A stretch of 64,000 nucleotides of DNA from assembly GCA_900079765.1 (NCBI GenBank), contig LT599017.1, positions 1,304,278 to 1,368,277 on the forward strand. The letters run 5' to 3'. The DNA is from an uncultured Eubacteriales bacterium (GTDB lineage: Bacteria; Bacillota; Clostridia; Oscillospirales; Oscillospiraceae). How positions within the stretch are numbered: the stretch's first letter is position 1; each line of letters begins with the position of its first letter. The notes beneath the pieces were generated by a model that saw nothing but the letters and a program-made list of their open reading frames with translations, made no database searches and was not told where the DNA came from. Positions 36,135 to 43,911 of the stretch are shown here, piece after piece. A program made the translations under genes and the position numbers.

Positions 36135-36534
36135 CCGGCATGGGAACACAGGGCGGACAGCTGCCCCCTCCGGGGAAATAGGAGCACCTAACTTTCTTCC
36201 GCTGCCGATCTTTGACAGCCGATTGGGAGCGAGGAGCACCCCGGCTCTGCCGATGTGGGGCGCACAGGGCGGAAGGATAGTTGATAATCCGGGAGAAAAT
36301 GGTATAATTATTGGAAAAGGCACTGAGGGCGCGGAGGATGCAACAAAGTACTTTGATGATGTACAGCTCAAAACCGAACCGAGCAAAGCTTATTTTTGGT
36401 CTGGCCTGGGTGAAACGGGAGCAGAAACAGCCGCGACTATTGCAAAGAAATATGGCGGTGTGACGTTGGAAACCACCATTGAATGGGCCGGGTGCATAAG
36501 GAAGCAAGTACCCAACATGAAAATAACGTGGTAG
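36135..36534 (+). pseudogene. Orphan toxin cassette fragment
   Basis: Begins with one unit of the 120-base repeat of the TNT ORF, then the linker (DNPGENGIIIGKGTEGAED) and a tip reading KAYFWSGLGETGAETAATIA and GVTLETTIEWAG before a stop after PNMKITW. AYFWSG...GGVTLE occurs at the start of a toxin domain that is normally longer, so the tip looks truncated. The open frame is 36223-36534. No immunity gene follows; the next 370 bases are regulatory. Confidence 0.6.
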
Positions 36535-36627
36535 ACAGCCAACAGACAAATATATAAGCCTATTAATAAAGAAAAATTATATAACAGATTGCCATTAGCG
36601 AAACAATAGAAATCGTGCATATTTGGC

Positions 36628-36656
36628 TTGAACAGTATGGCGCAATCATGTATTAT
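36628..36656 (+). promoter_or_regulatory. Promoter of the methyltransferase leader
   Basis: TTGAAC, 17 bases, TATTAT. Transcription would start near 36663 and run through the structured leader below. Confidence 0.55.
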
Positions 36657-36724
36657 ATAGCCATAATCAAGTAAAGGGGTTGGTTCAGTCCGGCGCACTT
36701 GATATTACAAAATCAGTAATATAA

Positions 36725-36784
36725 GTGAAACGTGGAAACCAAATAATCATTAGTTTCATAAGAACAAGGAAACCTGTTGGTTAG
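36725..36784 (+). CDS. Possible leader peptide of the attenuator
   Basis: GTG start, 19 codons: MKRGNQIIISFIRTRKPVG, then TAG. It spans the 5' arm of the large leader hairpin. No clear ribosome site is seen, so it is tentative. Its position would let a stalled ribosome cover the GTGGAAA arm at 36732-36738. Confidence 0.35.
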   Translation: MKRGNQIIISFIRTRKPVG

Positions 36785-36877
36785 TACAGGCTATGTTCTT
36801 ATATCTTAAAATGATTATTTTTTGTTTTCCACAGAGTAACTAACCTTTAGGCTGTGGAAGATTCCACAGCTTTTTTT
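36732..36877 (+). promoter_or_regulatory. Attenuator leader with terminator
   Basis: Nested pairing: GTGGAAA (36732-36738) with TTTTCCAC (36825-36832); AATAATCATT with AATGATTATT; AAGAACA with TGTTCTT; CCTGT with ACAGG. Then a terminator: GCTGTGGAA, loop GA, TTCCACAGC and seven T (36851-36877). TTTTCCAC can alternatively pair with GTGGAAG of the terminator, giving two exclusive structures, as in ribosome-controlled attenuators of resistance genes. Confidence 0.6.
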
Positions 36878-36913
36878 GTTGTGGAAAGGCTATGAAGAAA
36901 GGTAGAAATTATA

Positions 36914-37744
36914 ATGATTAAGGCAGTAAAACCGTACCTAAAAAAACCAGTGCTCTTTGAAAAAAGCAAAGCGAAATTTTGGGAGGACCCGCATATTTCG
37001 CAAAGTATGCTAAAAGCACACTTGAATCCCGATTTTGAATCCGCAACCCGTAGATTGAATTTTGTAGAACAATCTGCGCATTGGATTTCTGACACACTAC
37101 CTCCATCGTCCTATAAAAGACTTTTGGATTTAGGCTGCGGCCCGGGGATCTATGCAGAACTGTTTCATTTAAAGGGTTATCAGGTTACTGGCTTCGATAT
37201 TTCAGAAAACTCAATACGATTCGCAATAAATATGGCCAGAGAAAAGGATTTCAACATTACATACCTAAATGGCGATTATATTCAATCCCCAGTTAAGGGT
37301 AGATACGATTTGATAACAATGATTTATTGTGATTTGGGCGTTCTATCACATACAGAACGCAAAGCCTTGTTGAGTAAGATTTATAATGCGTTATCGCCAG
37401 CCGGGTGTTTTCTATTTGATGTTTTTACTCCTTCCGAATATGAAGATCAGCCGGAATGTAAGATTTGGAATTATGAAGAAGGCGGTTTTTGGAGTTCAAC
37501 CCCTTATCTTCTGCTACAACAGCTTTACCGCTACGACCACGACAATACATTTCTTCGCCAGTATATTATTGTGACAGACAGTGAAACAACTTGCTATAAC
37601 AATTGGGAACATACCTTTGAGATTGAGGAATTAAGAACGGAATTGCAGGAGACGGGGTTCCGCGATTTACAGTTTTATGGGAATGTAGCCGGTGCAGAGT
37701 ATAAACACGGCAATAAAACGATATGTGTCGTAGCAAAAAAGTAG
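36914..37744 (+). CDS. Class I SAM-dependent methyltransferase
   Basis: 276 residues. SAM motif I LLDLGCGPGIYAELF, then VTGFDISENSI and LNGDYIQSPVKGRYDLITMI, motif IV/V region and LSPAGCFLFDVF. AT-rich and unlike its GC-rich chromosomal neighbours. Substrate unknown. The attenuator in front and the drug-sensing type regulator downstream suggest, but do not prove, a role in resistance. Confidence 0.8.
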   Translation: MIKAVKPYLKKPVLFEKSKAKFWEDPHISQSMLKAHLNPDFESATRRLNFVEQSAHWISDTLPPSSYKRLLDLGCGPGIYAELFHLKGYQVTGFDISENSIRFAINMAREKDFNITYLNGDYIQSPVKGRYDLITMIYCDLGVLSHTERKALLSKIYNALSPAGCFLFDVFTPSEYEDQPECKIWNYEEGGFWSSTPYLLLQQLYRYDHDNTFLRQYIIVTDSETTCYNNWEHTFEIEELRTELQETGFRDLQFYGNVAGAEYKHGNKTICVVAKK

Positions 37745-37911
37745 CTTAACTCTCTGATTCATGCGCCTTGCACACCAACCGTATAAAATCCAACCTCGCT
37801 TGAGACTGCCTTTCGGCCCGCACTGCGGTCTGATGTAAGCCGCGCGGGGGCCGCTTGCGATCCCGGCGCTTTAGCCTACATCACTTTCAAAAGTCATAGG
37901 GACGGTTCGTT

Positions 37912-37950
37912 ATGAATGCCCCGGTGTTACCAAGTAACACCGGGGCATTG
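37912..37950. repeat. Hairpin repeat C, copy 2
   Basis: GCCCCGGTGTTAC, loop CAA, GTAACACCGGGGC. Related to 35917-35945. The rest of the 300-base gap 37745-38050 holds no gene that I can support. Confidence 0.55.
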
Positions 37951-37992
37951 CATTAGAAAGAATGAACCTCCCCTTTGTTTTTCAAAAAAGTA

Positions 37993-38023
37993 TTGACCCT
38001 GACACTATGTCATAGCGTAATAT
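37993..38023 (+). promoter_or_regulatory. MerR-type promoter and operator
   Basis: TTGACC, a 19-base spacer, TAATAT. Within the spacer lies TGACACTATGTCA, a perfect dyad. A long spacer with a centred dyad is the standard layout for activation by MerR-family proteins, so the downstream gene probably controls itself. Confidence 0.7.
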
Positions 38024-38053
38024 GAAATCAAATGGACAAGGAGATGATTTGAA

Positions 38054-38929
38054 ATGAGGACGATTAAACAGGTTTCGGATTTAACGGGTATTAGTGTTCG
38101 AATGCTGCATTATTACGATAAGATTGGTTTGCTAAAACCAAGTGCAATTACTGAGACAGGTTATAGACTATACGATGATGAGTCCCTAGAAACTTTACAG
38201 CAAATCCTCTTTTTCAAAGAGTTGGACGTTCCGCTGAAAAACATGAGAGAAGTATTGGAAAGTCCTCAGTATGACAAGGTGCAGGCACTTCACGAGCATA
38301 AACAATTACTTTCATTAAAGCGAGACCGACTCAACGAATTAATTGCACTTATTGAAAGAAAATTGGAAGGCGGTAATACAATGAGCTTTAAAGAATTTGA
38401 TATGAGTGAATACTTTAATGTACTGGAAACATTTAAAAAGGAACATGCCGATAAAGTTGTTATGTACTATGGCAGCGTAGAGGAATTTGATAAAAATCTC
38501 CAAAGTATGAAATCCAAAGAACTTGAGATTGCCAAAATGGCAATTAAAGAATTTGGGAGTATCGAGAAGTATACTGAGTCCATGAAAAATAATATCAACA
38601 ATCTCCCGTCCATTATGGAAGGGTTTCAGACAATGAAAGACAATATGGATGATTATTTATCCCAAGTAAATCAAATAACTCAACGCTTAACATCTGATTT
38701 AAGCAAAGACCCCTATTCCTTAGAAATTCAGGCAATAGTAAAAGAAATGGATGATATGGTCAAGGCGCACTTTAAAATTGTCAAAATGGATATGGGCGAA
38801 AATTACTGGGGATTAATGGCGGAACAATATCTGACAAAGCCTGAATATACCAAAATCAATGACAAAAAGTACGGTAAGGGTGCGACAAAATTCATAGGGC
38901 AAGCGCTCAAATTTTATAGCGAAAGCTGA
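38054..38929 (+). CDS. MerR-family regulator with TipAS-like domain
   Basis: 291 residues. N-terminal winged helix (KQVSDLTGISVRMLHYYDKI, GYRLYDDESLETLQQILFFK), a dimer helix, then a helical C-terminus (FGSIEKYTESMKNN, DMGENYWGLMAEQYL) like the TipAS antibiotic-binding domain. In this family the ligand is usually a thiopeptide or other large drug; here the ligand is unknown. Promoter described at 37993. Confidence 0.85.
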   Translation: MRTIKQVSDLTGISVRMLHYYDKIGLLKPSAITETGYRLYDDESLETLQQILFFKELDVPLKNMREVLESPQYDKVQALHEHKQLLSLKRDRLNELIALIERKLEGGNTMSFKEFDMSEYFNVLETFKKEHADKVVMYYGSVEEFDKNLQSMKSKELEIAKMAIKEFGSIEKYTESMKNNINNLPSIMEGFQTMKDNMDDYLSQVNQITQRLTSDLSKDPYSLEIQAIVKEMDDMVKAHFKIVKMDMGENYWGLMAEQYLTKPEYTKINDKKYGKGATKFIGQALKFYSES

Positions 38930-38998
38930 AATCAATTAGCAGGGATTCCTCGTTTGCCAAGGTGGGAACCCCCGATTGTAATACCTATCAAAAATTCA

Positions 38999-39040
38999 AA
39001 TGGCCTGCGGCATTCAAAGCTGCAGGCCGTTTGTCGTTTT
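38999..39040 (+). terminator. Terminator after the MerR gene
   Basis: GGCCTGCGGC, loop ATTCAAA, GCTGCAGGCC, then GTTTGTCGTTTTATTT. Confidence 0.65.
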
Positions 39041-39265
39041 ATTTACCTTCTCGATCTCCACGCTCTCGTCGGGGTGCAGGAAGGAATCGATATCAGCGAT
39101 CAATTTGCAGCGCTATCGTTGATTAATTACGCAGGGCCATTGAGGTATTCGATGTACTTTGCATCGAGCCTGTCTTTTTTGGCCTTCCTCCGTGTCATTT
39201 CACAGCCTTTTTAGTAGTTCGCCTTCACCCGTCTTCGCATATCATGGGAAGAAGGAGATGATACC

Positions 39266-39493
39266 ATGCCACAATGCCCGCCTGGGAGTGACCTGGTGCT
39301 GTTGTCCGCGTCAGTGGCCATTGGACTTTCAAACGACTTGTCGGCGGATGATACGGCCGTGCTGTCCGGGGTGTTCTCGGCAATTGGGGATAACCTTTCC
39401 ATCATTGCGGCTAAAAAGCAGATTTGCGAAAATAAATCCGACGCAGCTGCCGCTCAATCCTCCTCCCAAGCGTCCACCTCGTCAGAGGCTTAG
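39266..39493 (+). CDS. Small conserved-type protein
   Basis: 75 residues, GAAGGAGATG upstream. Helical N-terminus (LVLLSASVAIGLSNDLSADD, AVLSGVFSAIGDNL) and a Ser/Ala tail. The pattern (LS-D-A-L-G-F-IGD-L-I) resembles small proteins common in Clostridia (DUF6774-like). Function unknown. Confidence 0.6.
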   Translation: MPQCPPGSDLVLLSASVAIGLSNDLSADDTAVLSGVFSAIGDNLSIIAAKKQICENKSDAAAAQSSSQASTSSEA

Positions 39494-39651
39494 ATTTCTC
39501 ACTCACTTTGGAACCCCCGACTCTTTTGGCGTGTATATAGGCGCAGCCGGTGCAAATATATTTATTCATTCTGTTTTCTTTCCGGCATAATCTCATCCAG
39601 TTCGGTCACCCTATCTTAGAGGCAATTAATTTGAACCGGGAAGGTGACAGA

Positions 39652-39825
39652 ATGCAAAAGTACCCCGATATGTACGAGCTGTTCAAGCACGATGCCCAGG
39701 CAAAGCAGTATTTCGACAGTCTCCCGGATTACGTCCAGGACCAGATCAGCACCCGCGCCAACGGCGTCAACTCGCTTGCAAGTCTAAAAGATTACGCGGA
39801 GAACCTGCTGCGCATGGACGAATAA
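39652..39825 (+). CDS. Small conserved Clostridia protein
   Basis: 57 residues from the ATG at 39652, with GGGAAGGTGACAG ahead. MQKYPDMYELFKHDAQAKQY, FDSLPDYVQDQIS and SLKDYAENLL form a pattern frequent in small Clostridia hypothetical proteins. No known role. Confidence 0.65.
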   Translation: MQKYPDMYELFKHDAQAKQYFDSLPDYVQDQISTRANGVNSLASLKDYAENLLRMDE

Positions 39826-39848
39826 GGAGCCTTTGGCTCCTTTTTTGT
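39826..39848 (+). terminator. Terminator after the small gene
   Basis: GGAGCC, TTT, GGCTCC, TTTTTTG. A short strong hairpin with a T run. Confidence 0.8.
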
Positions 39849-39862
39849 TTGCACGTTGTTAT

Positions 39863-40180
39863 TCAGAGCTTTCCCTCCGCCTTAAGCCGCCGATAGGTGG
39901 CGTGAAATTCTTCGACCAGGGCCCAGTCCGGCGCGGCCCGCACGAGCGCGGCGGGCCGCGCCGGAGCCGCTTGCGCGCATTTAACCGCAATGTCCTGGCA
40001 GTCGGGGAAGTGGCGGTTTTCCCGCATCGTTGCGATAAGAGCGGCTTTGACGTCCGCGGGGGCATATGGCTCCAAAAGCTCCAGCCAGGCTTTCATGAGA
40101 AGCCGGTTACGTACCTTCGGATTGTGCTCAAAATGGATGCTTAGGTATTCAAACAGATTTTCTATATCAACAATCGTCAT
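39863..40180 (-). CDS. Helicase loader/inhibitor-like protein (G39P type)
   Basis: 105 residues from the ATG at 40180, which has GGAGAAA ahead; an earlier ATG at 40198 lacks a site. VRNRLLMKAWLELLEPYAPA and KAALIATMRENRHFPDCQDI follow the W-x3-L...P-x-I pattern of phage G39P-like helicase loaders. Last gene of the leftward early operon. Family match by pattern. Confidence 0.6.
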   Translation of the reverse strand: MTIVDIENLFEYLSIHFEHNPKVRNRLLMKAWLELLEPYAPADVKAALIATMRENRHFPDCQDIAVKCAQAAPARPAALVRAAPDWALVEEFHATYRRLKAEGKL

Positions 40181-40247
40181 TTCTTTTTTCTCCGTCATAG
40201 GCAGCGTAGAGAGCGGGGTGCAGTCAGCGCCTGCGATGCATGGACGA

Positions 40248-40649
40248 TTAAAACGGGAGCTCCTCGTCGTCGCCCAAAGCGAAAGCGCCGGCGTCCATGC
40301 CGCCTGCGGCCCGGAAATCCCCAGAGGGCGGACAGTATGCCGCCGCGGAGGAAGAGCACACGCTCACAAAATCCGCCACCAGGTCGGTATAGGTTTTTCC
40401 ATTATAGTCGCGGGTTTTCAGCTTGCCGATCACCAGGACCGGATCGCCCTTGCGGGCCGCGGAGAGGACAGAGGCTATGCCGTGCCACGCCACAACGTTG
40501 ACCCAGATGGTGGAGCCGTCGTAACGCTTGCCGGCGGCGAGGCCTACCTTGCAGACCCGCTTGGCGTCCGCGCCCACATACTCCAGCTCCGCGTCCTTTG
40601 AGCAGCCGCCGCACACCATGACGGAGCCGTCTTTGAATCTTGCCTGCAT
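40248..40649 (-). CDS. ssb: Single-stranded DNA-binding protein
   Basis: 133 residues. OB-fold pattern with TIWVNVVAWHGIASVLSAA and KGDPVLVIGKLKTRDYNGKT; the acidic tip DDEELPF is the SSB partner-binding tail. N-terminal CGGC may bind metal. Part of the phage early module. Confidence 0.88.
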   Translation of the reverse strand: MQARFKDGSVMVCGGCSKDAELEYVGADAKRVCKVGLAAGKRYDGSTIWVNVVAWHGIASVLSAARKGDPVLVIGKLKTRDYNGKTYTDLVADFVSVCSSSAAAYCPPSGDFRAAGGMDAGAFALGDDEELPF

Positions 40650-40651
40650 GC

Positions 40652-40924
40652 TTACACCTCCGGGGCGATCCCCGCGAAAGGCGGGGAGGCGAAACTGTGA
40701 GCTTCCTGGGCAGCCATGGCCGGGAGGATGGTATCGCTTGGGAAGAGCGCCCTGGCGGAAGGATGCCTCACCCTGGCCAAGGAGCCAACGGACAGCGTGC
40801 CCGGTTCACCCACAAAGACCTGCTCCGGGGGAGAGAACCGCCCGCAGCGGGAGCCTGGCCGGGCGGGTTTGCCCTCGACGTGAGAGCGGCGGGATTCGTA
40901 TCTGAAAAAGAGAGGGGCAGCCAT
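40652..40924 (-). CDS. Hypothetical phage protein
   Basis: 90 residues; its ATG overlaps the stop of the zinc-ribbon gene (TGATG), and it ends 2 bases before ssb. Rich in Arg/Pro/Ser (RRSHVEGKPARPGSRCGRFS). The tight coupling argues for a gene, but the composition is odd and it could be spacer. Confidence 0.4.
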   Translation of the reverse strand: MAAPLFFRYESRRSHVEGKPARPGSRCGRFSPPEQVFVGEPGTLSVGSLARVRHPSARALFPSDTILPAMAAQEAHSFASPPFAGIAPEV

Positions 40925-41145
40925 CAGCCGCACCTTCGCATTTCCAGGTCGAGCGCCAGAGCGAGGGTGCGAGGGTCCTGGCGGAGGAGCTTTTCAATTT
41001 CGGCTTTAAAACAGTCGGAGCAGAGCCAGCACCCCTCATAGAGATACTGCGTCTCTCCGGCATAGACCTCTCCCCGGCACTTGCCGCAGGCGGCGGCGGG
41101 GCGGTCCTGGGCATCCATGGGGTCAAACATCGGGGTAAGATACAT
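40924..41145 (-). CDS. Zinc-ribbon phage protein
   Basis: 73 residues with CGKCRGEVYAGE...CWLCSDCFKAEIEKLL, two CxxC pairs for one zinc site, and a helical tail. Common in early operons of Firmicutes phages; function unknown. Confidence 0.65.
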   Translation of the reverse strand: MYLTPMFDPMDAQDRPAAACGKCRGEVYAGETQYLYEGCWLCSDCFKAEIEKLLRQDPRTLALALDLEMRRCG

Positions 41146-41169
41146 CGGTCAGGCTCCCTTCATGAATAA

Positions 41170-41270
41170 GAAGTGCCGAACACCCGGGAGCAGGGGACTA
41201 AGACGCGGAGCGGAACGAAATCCCGGAAGCCCCGGAGGGGGCGGAGGGGTTTTGTGCAGTCGCAGCCGCC
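41170..41270 (+). repeat. Repeat D, copy 4 (early module)
   Basis: CACCCGGGAGCAGGGGACTA, AGACGCGGAGCGGAACGAAA, CCCCGGAGGGGGCGGAGGGG and TTTTGTGCAGTCG. Matches the units between structural genes at 22.7 and 24.0 kb, tying the early and structural modules to the same phage lineage. Confidence 0.6.
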
Positions 41271-41272
41271 TC

Positions 41273-41479
41273 TCACGACAGCCACCGGGCAAGAGCAACC
41301 AGGGGAACCAGATACGCACGGCAGATTTTGACCTTGGGAAGGGTCTTGTCGTCGCGGATGGTACGGGAGCAGCGGCCCAGAAGGGCGGCCGTCTCGGTGA
41401 TGGTGATGGCCTCCCGGCCCGGAAACCGCTCTTCCAGCCGGGCCAGAGTCTCGTGGTAATCCTTTTTTTCGCGGAGCAT
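41273..41479 (-). CDS. Small HTH protein
   Basis: 68 residues with GREAITITETAALLGRCSRT and IRDDKTLPKVKIC, a MerR/excisionase-type helix-turn-helix. RBS GGAGGTACC upstream in leftward direction. May be a transcription factor of the early operon. Confidence 0.65.
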   Translation of the reverse strand: MLREKKDYHETLARLEERFPGREAITITETAALLGRCSRTIRDDKTLPKVKICRAYLVPLVALARWLS

Positions 41480-41555
41480 TGGGGTACCTCCTTAGTAATA
41501 GTACGGTTTATGGGATATGTAGTGTAGTAGGATGAGGATATCAATTAAGAGGAGG

Positions 41556-41729
41556 CTACGATATGGTACGGCGGGACTGCTCGAAGGCCTCAATGTCCTC
41601 GGGCCGGATGGCGTAGTTTTTGCCCGTTTTGATGGCGGGAAGTTTCTTCTTGCGGATCCAGTCCCAGACCGTAGTGAGCTTGACGCTGTAGCGCTTGGCT
41701 ACCTCCTCACAGGTAAAACAGCATTCCAT
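41556..41729 (-). CDS. Excisionase-family HTH protein
   Basis: 57 residues: CCFTCEEVAKRYSVKLTTVW, DWIRKKKLPAIKTGKNYAIR and PEDIEAFEQSR. This is the usual excisionase/HTH_17 pattern. GAAAGGAGTGCG precedes the start. First gene of the leftward operon, divergent from the repressor remnant. Confidence 0.75.
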   Translation of the reverse strand: MECCFTCEEVAKRYSVKLTTVWDWIRKKKLPAIKTGKNYAIRPEDIEAFEQSRRTIS

Positions 41730-41749
41730 TTGCGCACTCCTTTCTTAAA

Positions 41750-41936
41750 ATTGTTCGGAATTACATATTATACTTGCGTTTTGTTCGGTGGTGTGATATG
41801 CTCCGCATAGATGGCGCGGGATTCGCACACTACGGCCCCAATGGATTTGCCTGGGGCCAAGATGCCGTACATTCGTTCGGAACACCCTTATTCTACCGAA
41901 CAAAACGTACTGTGTCAAGTGTAATCCGAACAAAAG
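41750..41936. promoter_or_regulatory. Operator region between repressor and early operon
   Basis: Five half-sites of one motif: TTGTTCGGAA (41751), TTTTGTTCGG (41779), TCGTTCGGAA (41874), ACCGAACAAAA (41898) and TCCGAACAAAAG (41926). Both orientations occur, bracketing a 95-base middle with an inverted repeat (GGCCCCA...TGGGGCC). Typical of a phage switch with multiple repressor sites. Confidence 0.65.
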
Positions 41937-41975
41937 TAAGGAATTGTAGGCTTGTACAAATGGAGGCGTTTTATT

Positions 41976-42574
41976 TTGGTCGATTTTAATAGGCTCGAAG
42001 GACTCATTAAGCAGCAGGGAAAAAAGAAGTCGCACCTCTGCGCGATGGCGGGGAAGGGGCGCGGGTATATCAGCGACGCGAAGAACGGCAACGGCACAAT
42101 CTCCGACGAGGCGCTGGAGATTTTTGCTGCGGAGCTGGGCACCACGGCGGCCTATTTGCGCCATGAGACCGACGATGCGGGCGTAAAAAAAGCGTCCGCC
42201 GGAAAGGGCGGGCGCGTCAGTGAGGACGAGATTAAGATAGCGCTGTTCGGCGGCGGCGGTAGGACTATGACCTCATCGGCGCGGGGCCCGACGAGTGGGT
42301 ACACCTGGCCCATGAGCTTGGGCACTGCCTGACCGGGAGCTTTTATAACCGTTACGCCGCGCTGGACGTGAGGCGAAAGCATGAAAACCGGGCCGACAAG
42401 TGGGCCGTGAAGAAACTGCTGACTGCCGAGGCGCTGGACGAGGCGGTGGCTGACGGGTGTACCGAGATGTGGGAGCTGGCCGAGCGGTTTGGCGTTACAC
42501 AGGAGTTTATGGAAAAGGCGGTTTGCCTGTATACATACGGAAACATGGATGTTGAGGAGTATATGAGGTTTTAG
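41976..42574 (+). pseudogene. cI-type repressor fused out of frame to ImmA protease
   Basis: Starts at TTG 41976 with GGAGG 8 bases ahead. The first frame is a Cro/CI-type HTH (LIKQQGKKKSHLCAMAGKGR) ending VSEDEIKIALFGG near 42252. A second frame carries DYDLIGAGPDEWVHLAHELG HC, the HExxH zinc site of ImmA/IrrE metallopeptidases, and runs to 42574. A deletion has joined the tail of the repressor to the middle of immA and shifted the frame. The lysogeny control is probably dead. Confidence 0.75.
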
Positions 42575-42662
42575 GAGGGCTGGGTTGAGACGAGGATACC
42601 GGGTGGCTTTTCCTGCAATGAGGTTTAGCAGAGAATAAATATAGAGGGTCGGGGGTATTTGC

Positions 42663-43838
42663 ATGAAACGCTATACCGATTGGAACTGGACGCCGCTGGC
42701 GTGGCACAGCTTTTTAAAGTACGTCATCCTGCCTTTGGGATTCCTTGTCAGCCTCTTGAACATCCCAACGCGCATAAGTGACCTACAGGATGTAATGTAC
42801 ACGGGATATGAGTGGGTTGGCTGGGCAGGCCTGCTGTTCCAGCTCGTGGCACTGGGACTAACAGTTGCCGCGGAAATTGGGCTGGTGAGGAAACTGTGGT
42901 GGGGGCCGTGCTGTCTGCTTGGCTTGTATGGTGTCAATGTGGTAAACGGCCTATATTTAGTATCCATCGGATCCGTAATAGGCAGCTCCTTCTTTATGTC
43001 CCAAGGGTTCTGGGTATTTATCGGCGGCACGCTTATGCTGGGGCTTAACTGGGTCTACTATCAAAAACGGCGGGCGCTCTTCAGCCCTGAACCGGTGTGG
43101 CTGGAGGCGGAACGAGCCGCGGCAGCTCCGGAGAGAACGGAGTACGCCGGTGTGGCGTCCGCACCGGAGGTGGTGCAGGTACCAAAGGCGGCCGGAGGGT
43201 ATCGCGCAATCTACCGTGAGACGGAGCCGGAGAATACCGCGCCGGTGTCTGCCGGGGTGAAAATGCCGGAGGCGGCCAAGGAAGAGCCTGAGGACGGCGT
43301 GGCGCTGCTGCTCCGGCTCCAGGCCGAGGAGGAGGAAAAGCGGGCGGCGGAAGCGCTGCCGGTTATACCGCCTAAAGCACCAAAGGGAAAGGGCGCGCCG
43401 CTGTGGAGTGTCGCTGCTCTGGGGGTGCTGTGCGTGGTGCTGGCGGTCACAGCCGGGGTCATGGGGTGGCAGTGGCAGAAAGCCGCGGGACAGAGGGATG
43501 CGTCCAATGAGCTGCTGCTGGAGGCTGCGGGGCAGCTGAACGAAAAGAATGACAAGATTTTGGAACTGGTGGAGGAGAGGAAAGAAAGCGTAAAAGAGGC
43601 GGCAAACCTGTGGCTGGAAAACAAAGACCTGCAGGATAGCCTTGCATTTTGGGAAAAGAACGCTGTCGTGATGGAGTACGATTCCAATTGGAAGCCTATC
43701 AGATACCATACCACGAATTGTTCAGTGCGTGAGACAGCGATAAGAAAGGGATTGTATGCGATTTTCGACTATAGCATAAAAGATGGTTTTGACGTTTACA
43801 AATGCGTTGAATGCCGTGTGGCGGAGATCCAAGATTAA
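42663..43838 (+). CDS. Membrane protein with coiled segment
   Basis: 391 residues. N-terminal part has about four hydrophobic segments (YVILPLGFLVSLLNI, GLLFQLVALGLTVAA, CLLGLYGVNVVNGLYL, FWVFIGGTLMLGLNWVYY); then a charged loop; one more segment near 240-260 (VAALGVLCVVLAVTAGVMGW); a coil (LNEKNDKILELVEERKES); and an end with YHTTNCSVRE and YKCVECRVAE. The final CxxC may bind metal or form a disulfide. Not recognised; possibly phage cargo. Confidence 0.7.
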   Translation: MKRYTDWNWTPLAWHSFLKYVILPLGFLVSLLNIPTRISDLQDVMYTGYEWVGWAGLLFQLVALGLTVAAEIGLVRKLWWGPCCLLGLYGVNVVNGLYLVSIGSVIGSSFFMSQGFWVFIGGTLMLGLNWVYYQKRRALFSPEPVWLEAERAAAAPERTEYAGVASAPEVVQVPKAAGGYRAIYRETEPENTAPVSAGVKMPEAAKEEPEDGVALLLRLQAEEEEKRAAEALPVIPPKAPKGKGAPLWSVAALGVLCVVLAVTAGVMGWQWQKAAGQRDASNELLLEAAGQLNEKNDKILELVEERKESVKEAANLWLENKDLQDSLAFWEKNAVVMEYDSNWKPIRYHTTNCSVRETAIRKGLYAIFDYSIKDGFDVYKCVECRVAEIQD

Positions 43839-43911
43839 CCAGGCTAAACGACCAAGCGGGGGGACAGAAGTGCATACATAGCAGTAAATTGATAGGAGAG
43901 GAGAGCGCAGC

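Noticed and set aside
41800-41870. tRNA-like GCGAATCCC sequence in the phage switch region
   Set aside because: No acceptor or anticodon stem can be drawn; the inverted repeat GGCCCCA...TGGGGCC explains the structure.
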